Source: Kalaharituber pfeilii
Lineage: Eukaryota; Ascomycota; Pezizomycetes; Pezizales; Pezizaceae
Assembly (NCBI GenBank): GCA_015179045.1
Contig: WHUZ01000021.1
Span: 310,001-374,000 of the forward strand
Direction of reading: 5' to 3'
DNA: 64,000 nt
Shown here: piece after piece, positions 22,448 through 34,606 of the stretch
Position numbering within the stretch: the first letter of the stretch is position 1
Layout: each line of letters opens with the position of its first letter
Notes under the pieces: generated by a model
The model's database searches: none
What the model saw: the letters and a program-made list of their open reading frames with translations, nothing else
Told to the model about the DNA's origin: nothing
Translations under genes and position numbers: made by a program

Positions 22448-25400
22448 ATGTCATCAGTATCAACACGCACCGGCCAAGTGCCAGCTGGATCCATCGCCTC
22501 TTCATATCGTGAGTGCATATCGTATTTCAACGAGCTTTGTTCAACATCCGACTCCTTGGAGGACGAACTAGCCAGAGATGGATTGTCAACATCCTTTGCC
22601 GACGAACTTGCGCGTTTCAGAATTTGGGCTGCAAACTCTGGTGCCCATCACCCTGCCAAGTCGAAATACTCCATGGAGTACCGACTTAGAGAGGCTTCTA
22701 ATGCCACAACAATGGTGCTACGTGCATTGGGAAAGTTAAAACAGTTGTTGCGCAGTGGTAAGCTTCTCACACACCTCCTAATCACGCAAGGGGAATAGCA
22801 GGCAATAACGATGTTGTAGCTGCGGATAGGAGGTCCCACGATCATGATTCCACCGAAGTCGGAGGACACCCGCTAGGCAAGTCAGAGCTGTTGCCACCAT
22901 CATCACCTATCTCATCCTCTGGCTCTTACGACCCCCCGGATCTCGAACCAATATCGGAGGAAGCCCGACTTCAGGATATTTGTTCCAATATCAATGCCAT
23001 TATCACTCTCCTTTACCGACTCCTGATCGCCATCCGCCGTCCAGTAGTCCGTGATGACTCCCCAAAGTATTCTACAATCGATGTTTCTCACTGGGAGTTC
23101 TACGACCGCAAACACGTTCAGGACAAGTTTCCCAAGACCCACGAGTTTCTGTTTACCCGCCTTGGAAAGGCAAATACCCAGCGTCGACAGTTCTTTCAAT
23201 ACCAGAAAGATCACCGGGAGAAGCTTGCGCGCGAGAGAGGGGAGGTACATATCAACGATGAACCAGCTCCACCAGAGGGGACAGTTGTTACCAAGGTGTC
23301 GACCTTGGTTGACCTTCCCGGACCAGCACTGGCGGCAGAGAATCCGCTGGGTATGATGGTGGAAGTGGGGTCGGATGGTGGGCAGACGCAAACGTCTTAT
23401 GCATGTATGTCAGCAATGGGGGATGGTGGGGGCGGACGCAACTTGAAGGCACCGCCCCCGCCGAATTCAGTGCGAGCATATGCGGGAGAACCGTTCGAAT
23501 GCCCATATTGTCTGTACCCAGTTGCTGTGCAGGACTTTCGCTCGTGGCAGTGAGTACGAATTTGATTCCAACTCTCCGTGTTCCCCGCCATAACCCCTCC
23601 TTCCGCTCTCTCTTTTCGCCCAGTGTAAGGCCTTTGTGACACTAATCCCCTTGCTTCCAGTAGGCATCACGTATTCAAAGACCTGCGACCTTACCTCTGC
23701 ACATTCAGGGACTGCACCACCCCGGACCAACTATTCGAGACTCGTCGGAAGTGGTTCGAGCACGAGCTCCAATTTCACAGGAAAGAATGGTTCTGTAATG
23801 ACTGCGAAATTGTATTCACTTCCGAAAAGGACCTTGAAAAACACCTGCAACAACTCCATTCGGGCATATGCACCGCGGTACTCCTACCTATTATCATCAA
23901 AGGATGTCAGAGAGCACCCAAGTCGACTCAACGTTGTGCACTATGTATGGAGGAAAAACCAGCTTCTAAGATCAGGAACCATGTTGCGAGACATTTGCAA
24001 CAATTGGCGCTGTTTTCGCTGCCACAGAGGAAGGATCTCGAGGTGAGTGAGGAGGGCGAGAATCAGGATACTGATGAAAATGAGAGTGGGATATCAGGTT
24101 TGGACAATGCCGACGTCGACCCAGGCCGGCAACAAGCCCCGTCCCTGACCATATTAAGCGATACTACTTCAACGGCATTCTTGAGGGAGGATATCGACGA
24201 GAGTGAGGAAGGCGAGAATCAGGATACGGGTGAGAATGACAGTGGGGTAACAGGTTTGGAGAAACCCGAGGTCGACCCAGGACGGCAACAATTCCCGCCC
24301 ATTGTCAACAATACTATATCGGCATTCTACAATGAAGAGCAGTATGTCACTCGTGCGCAATCGCCTCAGCGAGGAACACAGAGGTACTCACATCCATCGA
24401 CGGATAATAGAGCATCTACCGGACCACTGTCATTAGAGGCATATTATCCACGTCCGCATCAGGGGCAGTTTTCGAATGCATATGGAACCGGGCCACCATC
24501 GCCAAGACAACATTTACATTCCTCTCTGCCGCAATTTACTGGTATGCCTACCCAGCTAGGCATGATACCGGGCGGCTATCGCCCGCTGCCAATGCAGGAT
24601 CGGATGCGCCGCGAGCTCGGCGATCCGTCTCGTCCACTTCCCTCAAGCGCCCTTCTTCACAACAGTGATCCTATTCGTCTTGAGGATCCTAACCCCCTAC
24701 TTTTTGGGCTGCCGGGAGGTCACACTGATGGCTCTCCTTCTCCCGATTATCATCTTCTGAGAGGTCCCTCTCCAGATGATGAGCAAGAAAGGGAATGGGA
24801 GAGGGAAAGAGAGAGGGAATGGAAAGCGGAAATGGTTGTTCTTAATGAAGGCAAGCAGCGGAAATGGACCAAGATCAGCAAAGAGATTTTGTCCCAGCAA
24901 GCAGTGGAGCAGATGGGATACCAGTTTGAGCTGCATGAGGATTCAATCACGATTCATAAAGAGCTGATGAGGGATGAGATTGATCACCTTGTGGAACTAT
25001 CGATGGGTATTCGGGGACATGGAAGGAGAGACAGGGACAGCGAGAGAGATGGGGACAATGGCAGTGCTGGTCCTATTGAGGGCAAGCAATGGAAATGGAC
25101 CAGGATCAGCAGAGAGATTTTGTCCCAGCGAGCAGTGGAGCAGATGGGATACCAGTTTGAGCCGCATGAGGATTCGATCACGATTTATAAAGTGCTGATG
25201 AGGGATGAGATTGATCACCTTGTAGAACTATCGATGAGTATTCGGGGACATGGAAGAACAGACAGGGACAGCGAGAGAGATGGGGACAATGGCAGTGCTG
25301 GTCCTATTGAGGGCAAGCAACGGACATGGACCAGGATCAGCAGAGAGATTTTGTCCCAGCGAGCAGTGGAGCAGATGGGATACCAGTTTGAGCCGCATGA

Positions 25401-25722
25401 GGATTCGATCACGATTTATAAAGAGCTGATGAGGGATGAGATTGATCACCTTGTGGAACTATCGATGAGTATTCGGGGACATGGAAGGAGAGACAGGGAC
25501 AGCGAGAGAGATGGGGACAATGGCAGTGCTGGTCCTATTGAGGGCAAGCAACGGAAATGGACCAGGATCAGCAGAAAGATTTTGTCCCAGCGAGCAGTGG
25601 AGCAGATGGGATACCAGTTTGAGCCGCATGAGGATTCGATCACGATTCATAAGGAGCTGATGAGGGATGAGATTGATCACCTTGTGGAACTATCGATGAG
25701 GATTTCCAATTTGGGGACATGA
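22448..25722 (+). CDS. Fungal C2H2 zinc-finger protein with four C-terminal repeat domains, 1039 aa
   Basis: Exons 22448-22757, 22799-23549 and 23664-25722 total 3120 bp. Introns are 41 bp (GTAAGC...ATAG) and 114 bp (GTGAGT...CAGTAG). The N-terminus has the conserved RFRIWAANSGAHH...SMEYRLREAS and DICSNINAIITLLYRLLIAI blocks of a fungal family. A Cys/His finger block follows: CPYC at 338-341, then HVFKDLRPYLCTFRDC, WFEHELQFH and WFCNDC...HLQQLH. A Pro/Gly-rich linker leads to four tandem 77-residue units (about 749-1036) with WTRISREILSQRAVEQMGYQ and EIDHLVELS, resembling the fungal DUF8035 domain. The best ATG (MSSVSTRTG) was chosen over an upstream TTG. Nucleic-acid or protein binding is likely but the role is unknown. 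Confidence 0.82.
24849..25720 (+). repeat. 231-bp in-frame tandem repeat, four copies
   Basis: GGCAAGCA recurs at about 24850, 25081, 25312 and 25543, exactly 231 bp (77 codons) apart. Copies 2-4 differ at only a few bases, whereas the last is cut short. The near identity implies very recent expansion or gene conversion. Confidence 0.92.
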
Positions 25723-27500
25723 AAGACGAGACACGGACAGCAAGAGAGGCAGGGACCGACATGTTACGCCTCCCCCACCCCAAGCTTACCTCGATGGGCG
25801 CCTCTCGGCTGCGACGGTGTGACCTGCGCCACACCTCTATCGTCTTGTTCGCCGTTTCCTAAACTGAAAGCTGTACTCTACAGGCAGCCTTGGCCGCCCG
25901 CTCATCACCAGTTCCTCATCGTCTTCCCCTTAACAAGCGCCTTAAGTAACAAGCATTTTGTAACTCAACAGGGATGTAAGGGATGTTTCGTTTCAACACT
26001 CAATGGCTTCTCTCTTCCACCCGACGTACTCTACTTCCGCTTTCTCGCTCCAATTCACTCGTTTCGTACACCCATTCACTCGCCCCTCCATCATCCACTC
26101 ATCCCTCTATCTTCCACTGGTTGCGGCATGTGCTTTTACCCTACTTCCTAATACCGCCGCTTCTCCCTATTTTTTTTTTTTTTTTTTTTTTTTAAAAATA
26201 TCAGTACTCGCATGCCGCCCTATGGGCTATGGCGAGATGCTTCTCCCTAGCGGATGTGTTGGGTTCTTGATCTCCTTCCCATGCCGCTTACGTTCCTGGG
26301 CCGCCCGCCTGTTCTATACATAGCTACCATACCTCCTCTCACCTGATGGTGGATTTTCCCAGTTGATTAAGATTTCCTTATGGTAGACACTACAGGTGGG
26401 ATTTGTGCATGCTTTCCTTTAAAATGGTGAAGGAAATAGTAGATATGCTGTGGAGACGCTCCGGGAATACGTCAAAATGGATCCCCAGCATTCAGGTTTC
26501 CACACATCGGGGACATGGAGAGTTGTAGCTATAGCGCTAGAATAATATGACGCAACTCTCTCCACTACTGGTACAGTAAACATACAGATAGCAATGGCAG
26601 AAAGATAGCATCATCGAAGTGCATATGTCATGACGCGAAACTGGACAAATCTGTATAGAGCTGTGACAGAGAGTGGAGAGTGGCTTTCGCTTCCTCAATC
26701 CAAGGAGTTTTGAGATTTCCGGTTCAAGGCGCTGAAAAAGTATCCGCTGCCACCTGTAGTTCATTTCTATTTTAGGGATAAGACTGTGATCTGGGAAGAT
26801 GCCTTCAAAAAAAAAAAATTGTAGGAATTTTACAAGCTTAAGGGCCAAGATTCCGGTAACAAGTCTTGGGAAAATTCAAGGAGATATCGACACAACAGGC
26901 ATGAATATAGGTAGATATTGGACGATCTGGACTAGTGAGATAAAGTTATGTTTGTATACGGAGAGCGGAGGGTGTAGAAAGCAGGTGCTCCAGACACGGA
27001 GAGAGATATATGGGAAGAATAACGGAGCTCGTTGAGCACCCATTTCATATGAATAGAAATAGATCCTTTAGACTATCACTCTGAACATATTCTGTAGTTT
27101 ACACTGGAATCAAAAAATAGCTGAGGTCATGCGGCTAGCTGTCTTAAGAAAATTGCAGGCCACTCCGGTAGCTCAGGGCTCTTTGCATTTGAAGGAGATG
27201 AAATTACTGTAGTTGCATACTTAGCAGCAGCGAAGCAAGGCCGTCAAGTAGTAGCAGGAGAATCGCATGTACTGCCGTAGATAGCATGCAAGCAAGCAAG
27301 CAAATAGCAATAAAACAGCAGAAACAGCAAAAAAGCGAAATAGAAAGCAAGAACGCTTTCTGAAGCCCCTCTCGAACAGTGGACCTTGTTGAAATTATGC
27401 GTACACCCGAGTTGCTATCCGCCACTGGGTGGCGAAGCGCTAGGTACGAAAAAGCCTATTGTATCATTTCTACGATTCCTATTGATTTCATCACTGCTCA
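25723..27500. other. No gene supported
   Basis: Apart from the family-A insertion at 26170-26238 I see no gene. Pyrimidine-rich sequence at 26000-26150 and an A8 run near 26810 create spurious ORFs. An ACTCCGGTAGCTCAGGGC stretch near 27163 is only superficially tRNA-like. Confidence 0.4.
26159..26249 (-). mobile_element. Ultrashort LINE-tail insertion, family A, 11-bp TSD
   Basis: TSD GCTTCTCCCTA at 26159-26169 and 26239-26249. The insert is a T23 run, AAAAATATCAGTACTCGC, the hairpin and CTATGGCGAGAT. Only the hairpin and tail of the LINE are present. Confidence 0.85.
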
Positions 27501-27583
27501 TATCTCGACCTTTTTTTTTTTTTTTTTTTTTAATCACGTGACCCCGCTTGTAGCTCCTCGCCATGGCAGGGCGTATCTCGACC
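27501..27583 (-). mobile_element. Ultrashort tail insertion, family B, 10-bp TSD
   Basis: Perfect TSD TATCTCGACC at 27501-27510 and 27574-27583 around T21 plus AATCACGTGACCCCGC...CCATGGCAGGGCG. The clearest family-B copy: 42 bp of sequence plus tail. Confidence 0.9.
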
Positions 27584-27837
27584 TAAATACTGGGGCTTGA
27601 AGGCGAACATACACTATGTCATCCTTTCACTCTTTGTAGCTTTATTCTAAATTTGGCCTCTTGCTGCCTATCATTAATCATGTATATAAGTCAGAGGTTC
27701 TTGCGACTCTTCATACCATATACGAAATCTGCTACATAATTCTAGAAATTTACTTCAGACCTCAACATCGTGCCTATGTAGCCATGCGTAAATAAGCCAT
27801 GACTTATCCCTGACTAAGCCCCAACCAAGGACTAATC

Positions 27838-27929
27838 ATCCCACCAAATCCCCTCGCCATAGCCCTTAGGGCGGCATGCGAGTAATGATATATTAAAAAA
27901 AAAAAAAAAAAAAAAAATCCCACCAAATC
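27838..27929 (+). mobile_element. Ultrashort LINE-tail insertion, family A, 13-bp TSD
   Basis: Perfect TSD ATCCCACCAAATC at 27838-27850 and 27917-27929. The 66-bp insert reads CCTCGCCATAGCCCTTAGGG, CGGCATGCGAGTAATGATAT, then poly(A). Plus-strand orientation. Confidence 0.92.
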
Positions 27930-28062
27930 GCCGGCAGCTCCACTCACAATACTACACCATAATTTTGATATGCAATGGAAAGAAATAGAATAAAGACAAA
28001 TTCGACGTCACCGTTCCTCTTCTCCAAGGCCACGTGGCCAATCATCATCAAGGCTATACGGT

Positions 28063-30453
28063 TCACAAGAACATGACAGGGAGAGAAGTGATAACATCGG
28101 CAAGCAGTACTGCCTCTTCACACCTAGTCACTTCTCTGACATTGTCTGCGACCAGCGTTCCCAACTTCCTTACCATAAAGATACGCTTGAGTTTTGCCGC
28201 CGTCATCTCAAACGCGTTCCCCACGAAGGAAGCTACTTCTGCATTTAGACCAAAGTCAACATCATCACCTTCTTCTGTCCACCAGCCATTCAACCCATAT
28301 TTTCCCACTTTGCCCAATCCCTGACAGGCGATGGGTGCAGCAACTCTGCTAATACCCAGGATGTTGGCATTTTCTCACAATCGAGGGCGTGAGTGATCAA
28401 CACATATGCTTTGGACCTGCTGGACTGAATTTCGGGTTGATGTTGTGAAAAGATGGGCCATTAGTCGTCGCAACTTGCGGGCAATAGAAGTAGTTGAACA
28501 TTTGTGCGGTTAGGATTATGTCTTGGTAACGTTCTTTGCCCTGAACAAATGACACAGCATAGCACTTTGAGGAGGGCTCCCAGAGTACCCTGTCTACCAG
28601 GAGTACACGTGCACAGCACGGAACCAACAAAGCGCCTGACTCTGGGTCGTACTGGAACGTTAGCATGGAAGATTTGCGGCCGAGGGGTACTGCGGGGAGC
28701 AAGCTTGGGCGTTGCAACTCCAAGCCAGGCTCGCGGCGAAAGGCAGTCACTTGCGCCCAAGTTGGAATCCAACTAGCGCTCCCGCTTCCTATTGAGAGAG
28801 CTTCCTGCTCAGTGTCGCTACGAGCAGTCGGGAAGTTGAACAGCAGCTCCAGCTGTGCGAGGGCCGGGAGTTGTGCCACCAGGCGTAGCCATGCGTACTC
28901 GATGAGCTCGTCCTCAGTGTATAGAGGCAAAGCTTTACATTTCAAAAGATAGCCGAGCCCCGCAATCTTATCTTGCTCATTGGAAGCCCAGCGCTGCGTG
29001 ATTTCGCATGTAAGGTCTAATATACTGCTACAGCGCATCTTCGCAGTATCCGATGGCATCAATTCCATGCTTGCTGTATTGTAAGCTGGGTGATGCCTTC
29101 CCAGGAACGTCGCGATTGCACTGTATTCCCCTTCCGCATCCGCAACTATGGTGGTCAGCCGTGACAGGGCCTCGCGCATTTGCTGGAGCCGGCCGCGATA
29201 GCTGATTTTTGCACGCAGTGGCAAGTGCATACCAAGAGGCACGCCTGCGTTCACCATGATGTATTCTGGGCGCGTTTCCTGCAGGGTCCAGGCGCGGTTG
29301 ATCCAGTGCCGAGAGTCATCCCATCCAGTCAACTTTAGGGGTCGCCCGAGACCATTGAAGTACCGTATCACGTGTCTTGCTTGTCGGTAAACATTTCCTA
29401 TGGTCGGCACGTCAATAGACCACTCCTCACGACGCCGCTGCTCATCAATCTCGTGCTTCCCCCACCCCGCTCTACAATCTCAGTCTTCTGGCGAAGGCAG
29501 AGCACATCGAGCCAGCAATATTCCGCACCTGCCCGTATCGCCTCCCACCGGATCTGCTCGAATGTAGTGCCGGCAGGCAGTGGCACTGGCCATTGGTAGT
29601 GGTTGATTGGAGTCATCCACAGTTGCATATCAGCTGTCCAGCTGTGTGAGATTGCCCAATATCCAGTGAGTGGAACCCGCGGGACAGCCTTTCCTTCCTT
29701 AGACTCTGCATAGACATCCAGCTCCACCACTCTGTTCCGCAGGAGGTCCCACAGGCGTCGGGGAGTAATGTTGTATGGATTTGGAATAGTAGGCCCTCGG
29801 CCACTGGCAGAGGTCATTCGAAAATTGCTGCCCAATCCTTGCGGGCGGGGAACGAGTCCGGTGCACTGTCGTAAGCAAAAGTCGTTTATTGTAGTGAGAA
29901 GTGTGCCTGTCGACCATGTCCGAGTAGCAAGATTTGCCATCATGGTGCCAAAGTCCATTGTTTGCTCAGACCGAATATACTCCAATAATGGGATGAAGGA
30001 ACGGTCTAGAGAGTTGATTCTCTCATATACGAAGCTATCTTGCAACAATTCTCCAGCCAGCACTACAGGAGTGGTGTCAGCTGTTAAAATCAACCTGTTA
30101 AATCGACAAGAGGACTCTTCAAACATCCTGCGTTCCAATTCAATCGCTTTATACTCAAGTTCCTTACACTCGCGCTCGAGGGACTCCCAAGGGTCCGCAT
30201 CACAACGTGCGCTAGCTCGCTTAGCGGATAAGGGTAAGGCAAATGTCCGTATCAGTGTGTTGCTATCTGTTTGGGACGCTTCCATTGGCGGCACAAGAAC
30301 ATCAAAGTGAATTGGCTCCCTATCCATCTCAGAGGCAGCGTCGTGGTGATGATAAAAGATGTGGCGCCCTTGCAACGCATCTTCCAGAGTTCTATTTGAC
30401 CAGTACGCGGGTCGACACTTTTCCCACAATGCCGTCTGAAGGATAAATGGCAT
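28063..30453 (-). pseudogene. HET-domain protein gene with a -1 frameshift
   Basis: The first part (30453 to about 29470) ends in the HET signature GYWAISHSW...GAEYCWLDVLCLRQ. The second part resumes in another frame with RRREEWSIDVPTIGNVY and HVIRYFNGLGRPL, WINRAWTLQE. Joining them needs one missing base in the G5/G4 run near 29457-29470, and the wrong frame hits a stop soon after. At the 3' end an intron at 28349-28403 (GTGTTG...ATTAG) would add a last exon to 28063 (RVAAPIACQGLGKVGKYGLN...). HET proteins trigger incompatibility cell death in fungi. The break lies between two conserved blocks of the domain, so the product is probably dead. A homopolymer sequencing error is the alternative. 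Confidence 0.78.
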
Positions 30454-33400
30454 GGTACTTAAATTAAACGAAGGAACTTGTAGCAGGAAGTTGTCAGTAT
30501 ATGCAGTAAATTTTGGGGAACAAAACTATGCTATGCGATATTGCTGAAAGGTATGTGCGGCACAAACACTAAAGATATATATCCGGGCAACCGTAATAAC
30601 ACGCGAGTAAGACAGTGGAATGAGGTGTTCACAGGTCGAAAAAAAATATTATCTGATTCACAGAGCCCTATTATTAAGGGAACTACCTTAGCCCACCAGC
30701 GTTACATGGTAATTTACCACCCAGAAATATCACTTGTCATTTTGATACTACGCTAAAGAACGAAATACATTCATTCAACACCAAAATAAAAAGAAAATAA
30801 ACCGTCTCATTTACGAAACTGCTGTCTTTATTGGCGAACACCGTCCTACTACCCAGGTTCGCTCTCCCAAAATTAACGCACATAACGGTGCCAACCTGTC
30901 GTACTTGGACATGGGTTGAACGTTGCTGCATGCATGAGCTGCATTACCTATCTTTAGGCACCAATCACACGACAGCATTCTCTGCTGCAGTCTGTGGGCG
31001 TGAGGCTGAAGGCCGAGGGTCAATAGCAGAAGACAGTCCACGAGCTCAGATGCTAGCTTCACTAATATCTGACGATGCAGGAGAAGCGCTGCCGGTCCCG
31101 AAGGAAGAGGCAGATACCGAGAAGGTTGGATATGCCGAGAAAATTGGATGTGCCTATAGAGCCGGGAAAGCTGGCAATAGCATGTACGGTATGCGATGAA
31201 GACAGTGAACAGCAGATGCTGGTCAAACAAAGTGGTAAAGCTGGGGCGTTTAGCGATCTAAGCCGCGATTTGGGGCGGAAAGGCATGCGTGGTAGAGCAC
31301 CGCTTCTCTGCAAAGATGAGATTGCGACCGTTGATGTTGGACTGTTTGGGAACCTACGACTTAGGTCGTTCTAGCCGGAATTAGCATCGGAAGTGATACG
31401 CATGGCTGATGCTGGAGTGTTTCGTGTTCGCAGAAAAAACCCTTGGCATACATCTGCCGATCTCCTATGCAGATGTCACCTCGTTACCGACACTAATCAT
31501 TGCTACTTCAACACAGTTCGAAGAATTCCCTAATGGGTACAAGACCAGGAGTATCCTGTTGTAATTTTTTGCGATGCATGTGGTTTTTTTTGTTTGTAGT
31601 AGCTGTGCAGCGAAGACTGCGTGTAGTAGTGGCAGATGTGGAAAATCGTGATTCGCAAGCTAGCAATCTGCTAATGCCAACTCTAGAACGTAACCAGCTG
31701 AGCTGCACTCGCGCCACAAGCGCCCGCGGCAGCCTTCCAACCAACGCCTGCACAATTTTCCTTTCATTTCACCGAGCGATTCACTCACTCTACTGTACCC
31801 ACTCTTGCATATCGCTCACCCTAACAATACCGTACCACCATCCATGTTCGCTATTTACCTACATGCGGTAACTACTGTTGCCGTATAGCGCTATCCAGCA
31901 GGCATTGTTCTGTGGGTTAGGACTGTGGGTTAGCAGATGATTTATTCGGGATTGCGCTTTCTTCAATTACATTGGGAAGAATCGGGAAGCCTTAGCAAGG
32001 GATCAAGGACGTCCATTTATGTATTGTGAGCAGCGAACTCCAAGTCATCCCAGTATTCCCAGCGCCCCACTGCCTTGGAGCATTGCACACTTTCTCAAAT
32101 ATATTGGCTTTCCACGCCACAGCCTGCTTACTGCAGGTTGCCTGCTTCCTCGAGATCACCAGCATTCGAAGTATCTCCTGCATCCTCGCGTACCCCGCAT
32201 CCTCGCATTCCCCCCATTCCGGCATCCCCACATCCCCGCCTCCCCGCCTCTCCGGTATCTCTGATGTCCCTATGCATAGCATCCCTAGGATACCGAATCC
32301 TCGCATGCCCTTAACTCTCTAGGGCGTCTCCAGCTTTTTGAATGTCCGCGACATCCCAACATCATGGATATCCGTAGCAACTCAACCGCTACCACCTTTC
32401 CCGACATGAATGGTTTCCGGCTTTCCCCACGCAACTCGACATACCAGCATCTCCAGCTTCCCTGACCAGATTCCGCAGCATTTGCAGAATCCCAGCGTTT
32501 CGAGAGTCTCCACATTGCCTGGCATAGCTAGGTTGCTTGACTCGGCAGCATCCAGACTATTGGTAATGTGTACGAAATCTGCAGCATTTCCCGCTCTCGT
32601 GCATTTATCAACCTGCGCTGCGTCGCTCGTGTCGCCAATGTGTTTTGGCAATGTGTGTGTGAGGGGTGGGGGGGGTTAATCTGAGGGTGCAATGACAACC
32701 ATGCCAAGGGAAATATGTACAAAATTTAAAACTCTCTAGCACGTTACCTACTAGTTAATACAATATCTGTAATAGGAAGTGGCCGACAAATTGAAACTGC
32801 TCCTCTTTACTACGAGAAATTCTTTCAAGAAAATACAAAAATTATCAACTGATAGTCCTATTACACAATAACTTTATCAGCAATTAAATCAAACTCAATT
32901 TAGACTTCGGAAAATTTTAACTATTTAGATGTTTGTGTAAGCTCTAAGTTTCCGCTGGAATTTTATACCGTCCGGCATGCAACATCGTACACAAGTGGAC
33001 ATTCTCTGTTTTGGTATTCGATGCAATATGCATAACGTAGTGGTAATGATCTCCGCATCCAGATATAACAATCCTCACACTCCAGATCAGCGTTAGTAAA
33101 GGTTGGGAGGCTGGGCTGATGCCAAGCATTATTATCTAAGGTATTCTTTTACGTCTTTGTAATTCTTGCTAGTTGTGAAAGAGCGAACTCTGCATATAAT
33201 ACGGTTGCAAACCCAATGACAGGACCAGAGCATACAAAATCATTTCCTACAACGTTGCCAGAAATAATCATCATCCCACCATCACCCGTCAGCTTCAAAC
33301 AACGACTTTCTATTCAAGGGCTTGCCTTCCTTACTCCGTACCTCCGACACTTTTGTGATTCTGCCCACTTGTCATCCAAGATGGAAAACTCGAAACCTGG

Positions 33401-33640
33401 AGGTTCAGGAGGAGGCCCATAAGCGGAAACTTTTAACGCATGAATTCCCCCTCAAATCCGTTTTTAAAATAACGGCATTGCATCTCTGCATTCCCGAGGC
33501 CAACCTCTGCTAATTGATAAATCCTCATCAAGATCGAAGTCTCCTGCCGGGAAACCTATATATTCCAGCAGAAGGATGACACATCCACATGACAGTAATC
33601 GCTTTAATCTATTCGAAGCTGTTCAGATCTTCCTTACAAA
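30454..33640. other. No gene; CATCC-rich degenerate tract at 32160-32340
   Basis: No convincing gene on either strand. Around 32160-32340 the sequence is a loose array of CATCC/CGCAT words (GCATCCTCGCATTCC, GGCATCCCCACATCC), which yields several parallel ORFs in all frames. G8 at 32669-32676. Otherwise nothing recognised. Confidence 0.45.
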
Positions 33641-33699
33641 TGCCATTCCACAGAGGCTTTGCTTCATTTTAATTTATTATTTGTTTATTTTAATTTATG

Positions 33700-34040
33700 T
33701 GGTGTCACACCGTGTCAGTATTCACTGGCAGCCCTGCTGGGCATTGCTAAGGCGTGTGAATCAAAGGTTGGCTTGATTCTTTTTTTTTTAAAAAATTTAT
33801 TTTTTTTATTTCACGTAACCCGCTTGCAGCTGTTCGCCATGGCAGGGCGGTTGGCTTGATTCAAGGAGCAGCTGGGTCCGGAAAGTCAACATTCAATCAT
33901 CATCTTGCACACCATTTATGGTCTGAGTATGATAGAGCTTTAGAATCAAGCAACTACAGCGGTTCCTGTATTCATTCCACTCTTCCGAAGTATAATATAG
34001 GGAACCCACAACCACGATGTAATAGCGACTTTCTTTCCTA
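33700..34040 (+). pseudogene. P-loop (STAND/NACHT-like) NTPase relic
   Basis: With the insertion at 33780-33848 and one TSD copy removed, the frame reads SLAALLGIAKACESKVGLI then QGAAGSGKSTFNHHLAHHLW. That is the lead-in, Walker A (GAAGSGKST) and following helix of a fungal STAND-type NTPase. No Walker B or repeat domain follows and the frame soon closes, so only a fragment of about 60 residues survives. Such NTPases are the nucleotide-binding core of fungal NLR-like proteins. Confidence 0.6.
33766..33862 (-). mobile_element. Ultrashort tail insertion, family B, 14-bp TSD, inside a P-loop gene
   Basis: Perfect TSD GGTTGGCTTGATTC at 33766-33779 and 33849-33862. The insert is a T/A-rich tail (partly mutated), TTCACGTAACCCGC and TGTTCGCCATGGCAGGGC. 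It lies two codons before the Walker A motif of the NTPase relic. Confidence 0.92.
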
Positions 34041-34223
34041 AACATACTTTTCGTGAAGACCAGATGACAGCTGGCTCGGCATAAACGGCAGTTCATGTTC
34101 ACCATGGCTGGCTATGAAATTGAAAATGGGACCACAACTTTATCGAAAATGAGCTTGACCTATGGAATGCTAAAGTTATCATTACCAGTCGACCTGAGTT
34201 CTTTCTCCAAGGATATCAGAGCA

Positions 34224-34606
34224 AGCTTCACTAGTGAGCGGCACGAGCTAGCTCGAGCCGAGCTGGAGGGTGAGCTCGAGCCAGCTCGTGAGTAAGTGAG
34301 CTCGGCTCGAGCCTGGATTGATTATATACATAATATTGACAAACTAAACTAAACTAAGCTAAATTTTCATCTTTCTCACTGCTATCAGCTAAATTGTGCA
34401 TTTCGAAGTTGTTGGTAGGTCAGAATGAGCTCCAAGTCTCTAATTATTACTATATTAGGTATTTACAGTTTATGAAACCTTGCACTGGCTAAGCATTTTA
34501 GCGAGCTGTCAAGAAAAACACAAGTATGATCTTGGCTCGTTTGAGCTCGAGCTCAAGATCAGTCGAGCTCGAGCTGGCTCGGCTCGTGCCGCTCACTAAG
34601 CTTCAC
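34224..34606. mobile_element. hAT-like MITE, 367 bp, 8-bp TSD
   Basis: Perfect 8-bp TSD AGCTTCAC at 34224-34231 and 34599-34606. Ends are TAGTGAGCGGCACGAGC and GCTCGTGCCGCTCACTA, followed inward by GAGCTCGAGC-type subterminal repeats. The internal sequence (GTTGGTAGGTCAGAATGAGC, AAGCATTTTAGCGAGCTGTC) matches the right part of the 1.29-kb element at 51039, so this is an internally deleted copy. An 8-bp TSD is diagnostic of hAT-type insertion. Confidence 0.9.

Noticed and set aside
24697..25680. Repeated minus-strand ORFs of 65-73 codons
   Set aside because: Antisense shadows of the 231-bp coding repeats, recurring at the same spacing.
27160..27200. tRNA-like GGTAGCTCAGGGC
   Set aside because: No B box or cloverleaf downstream.
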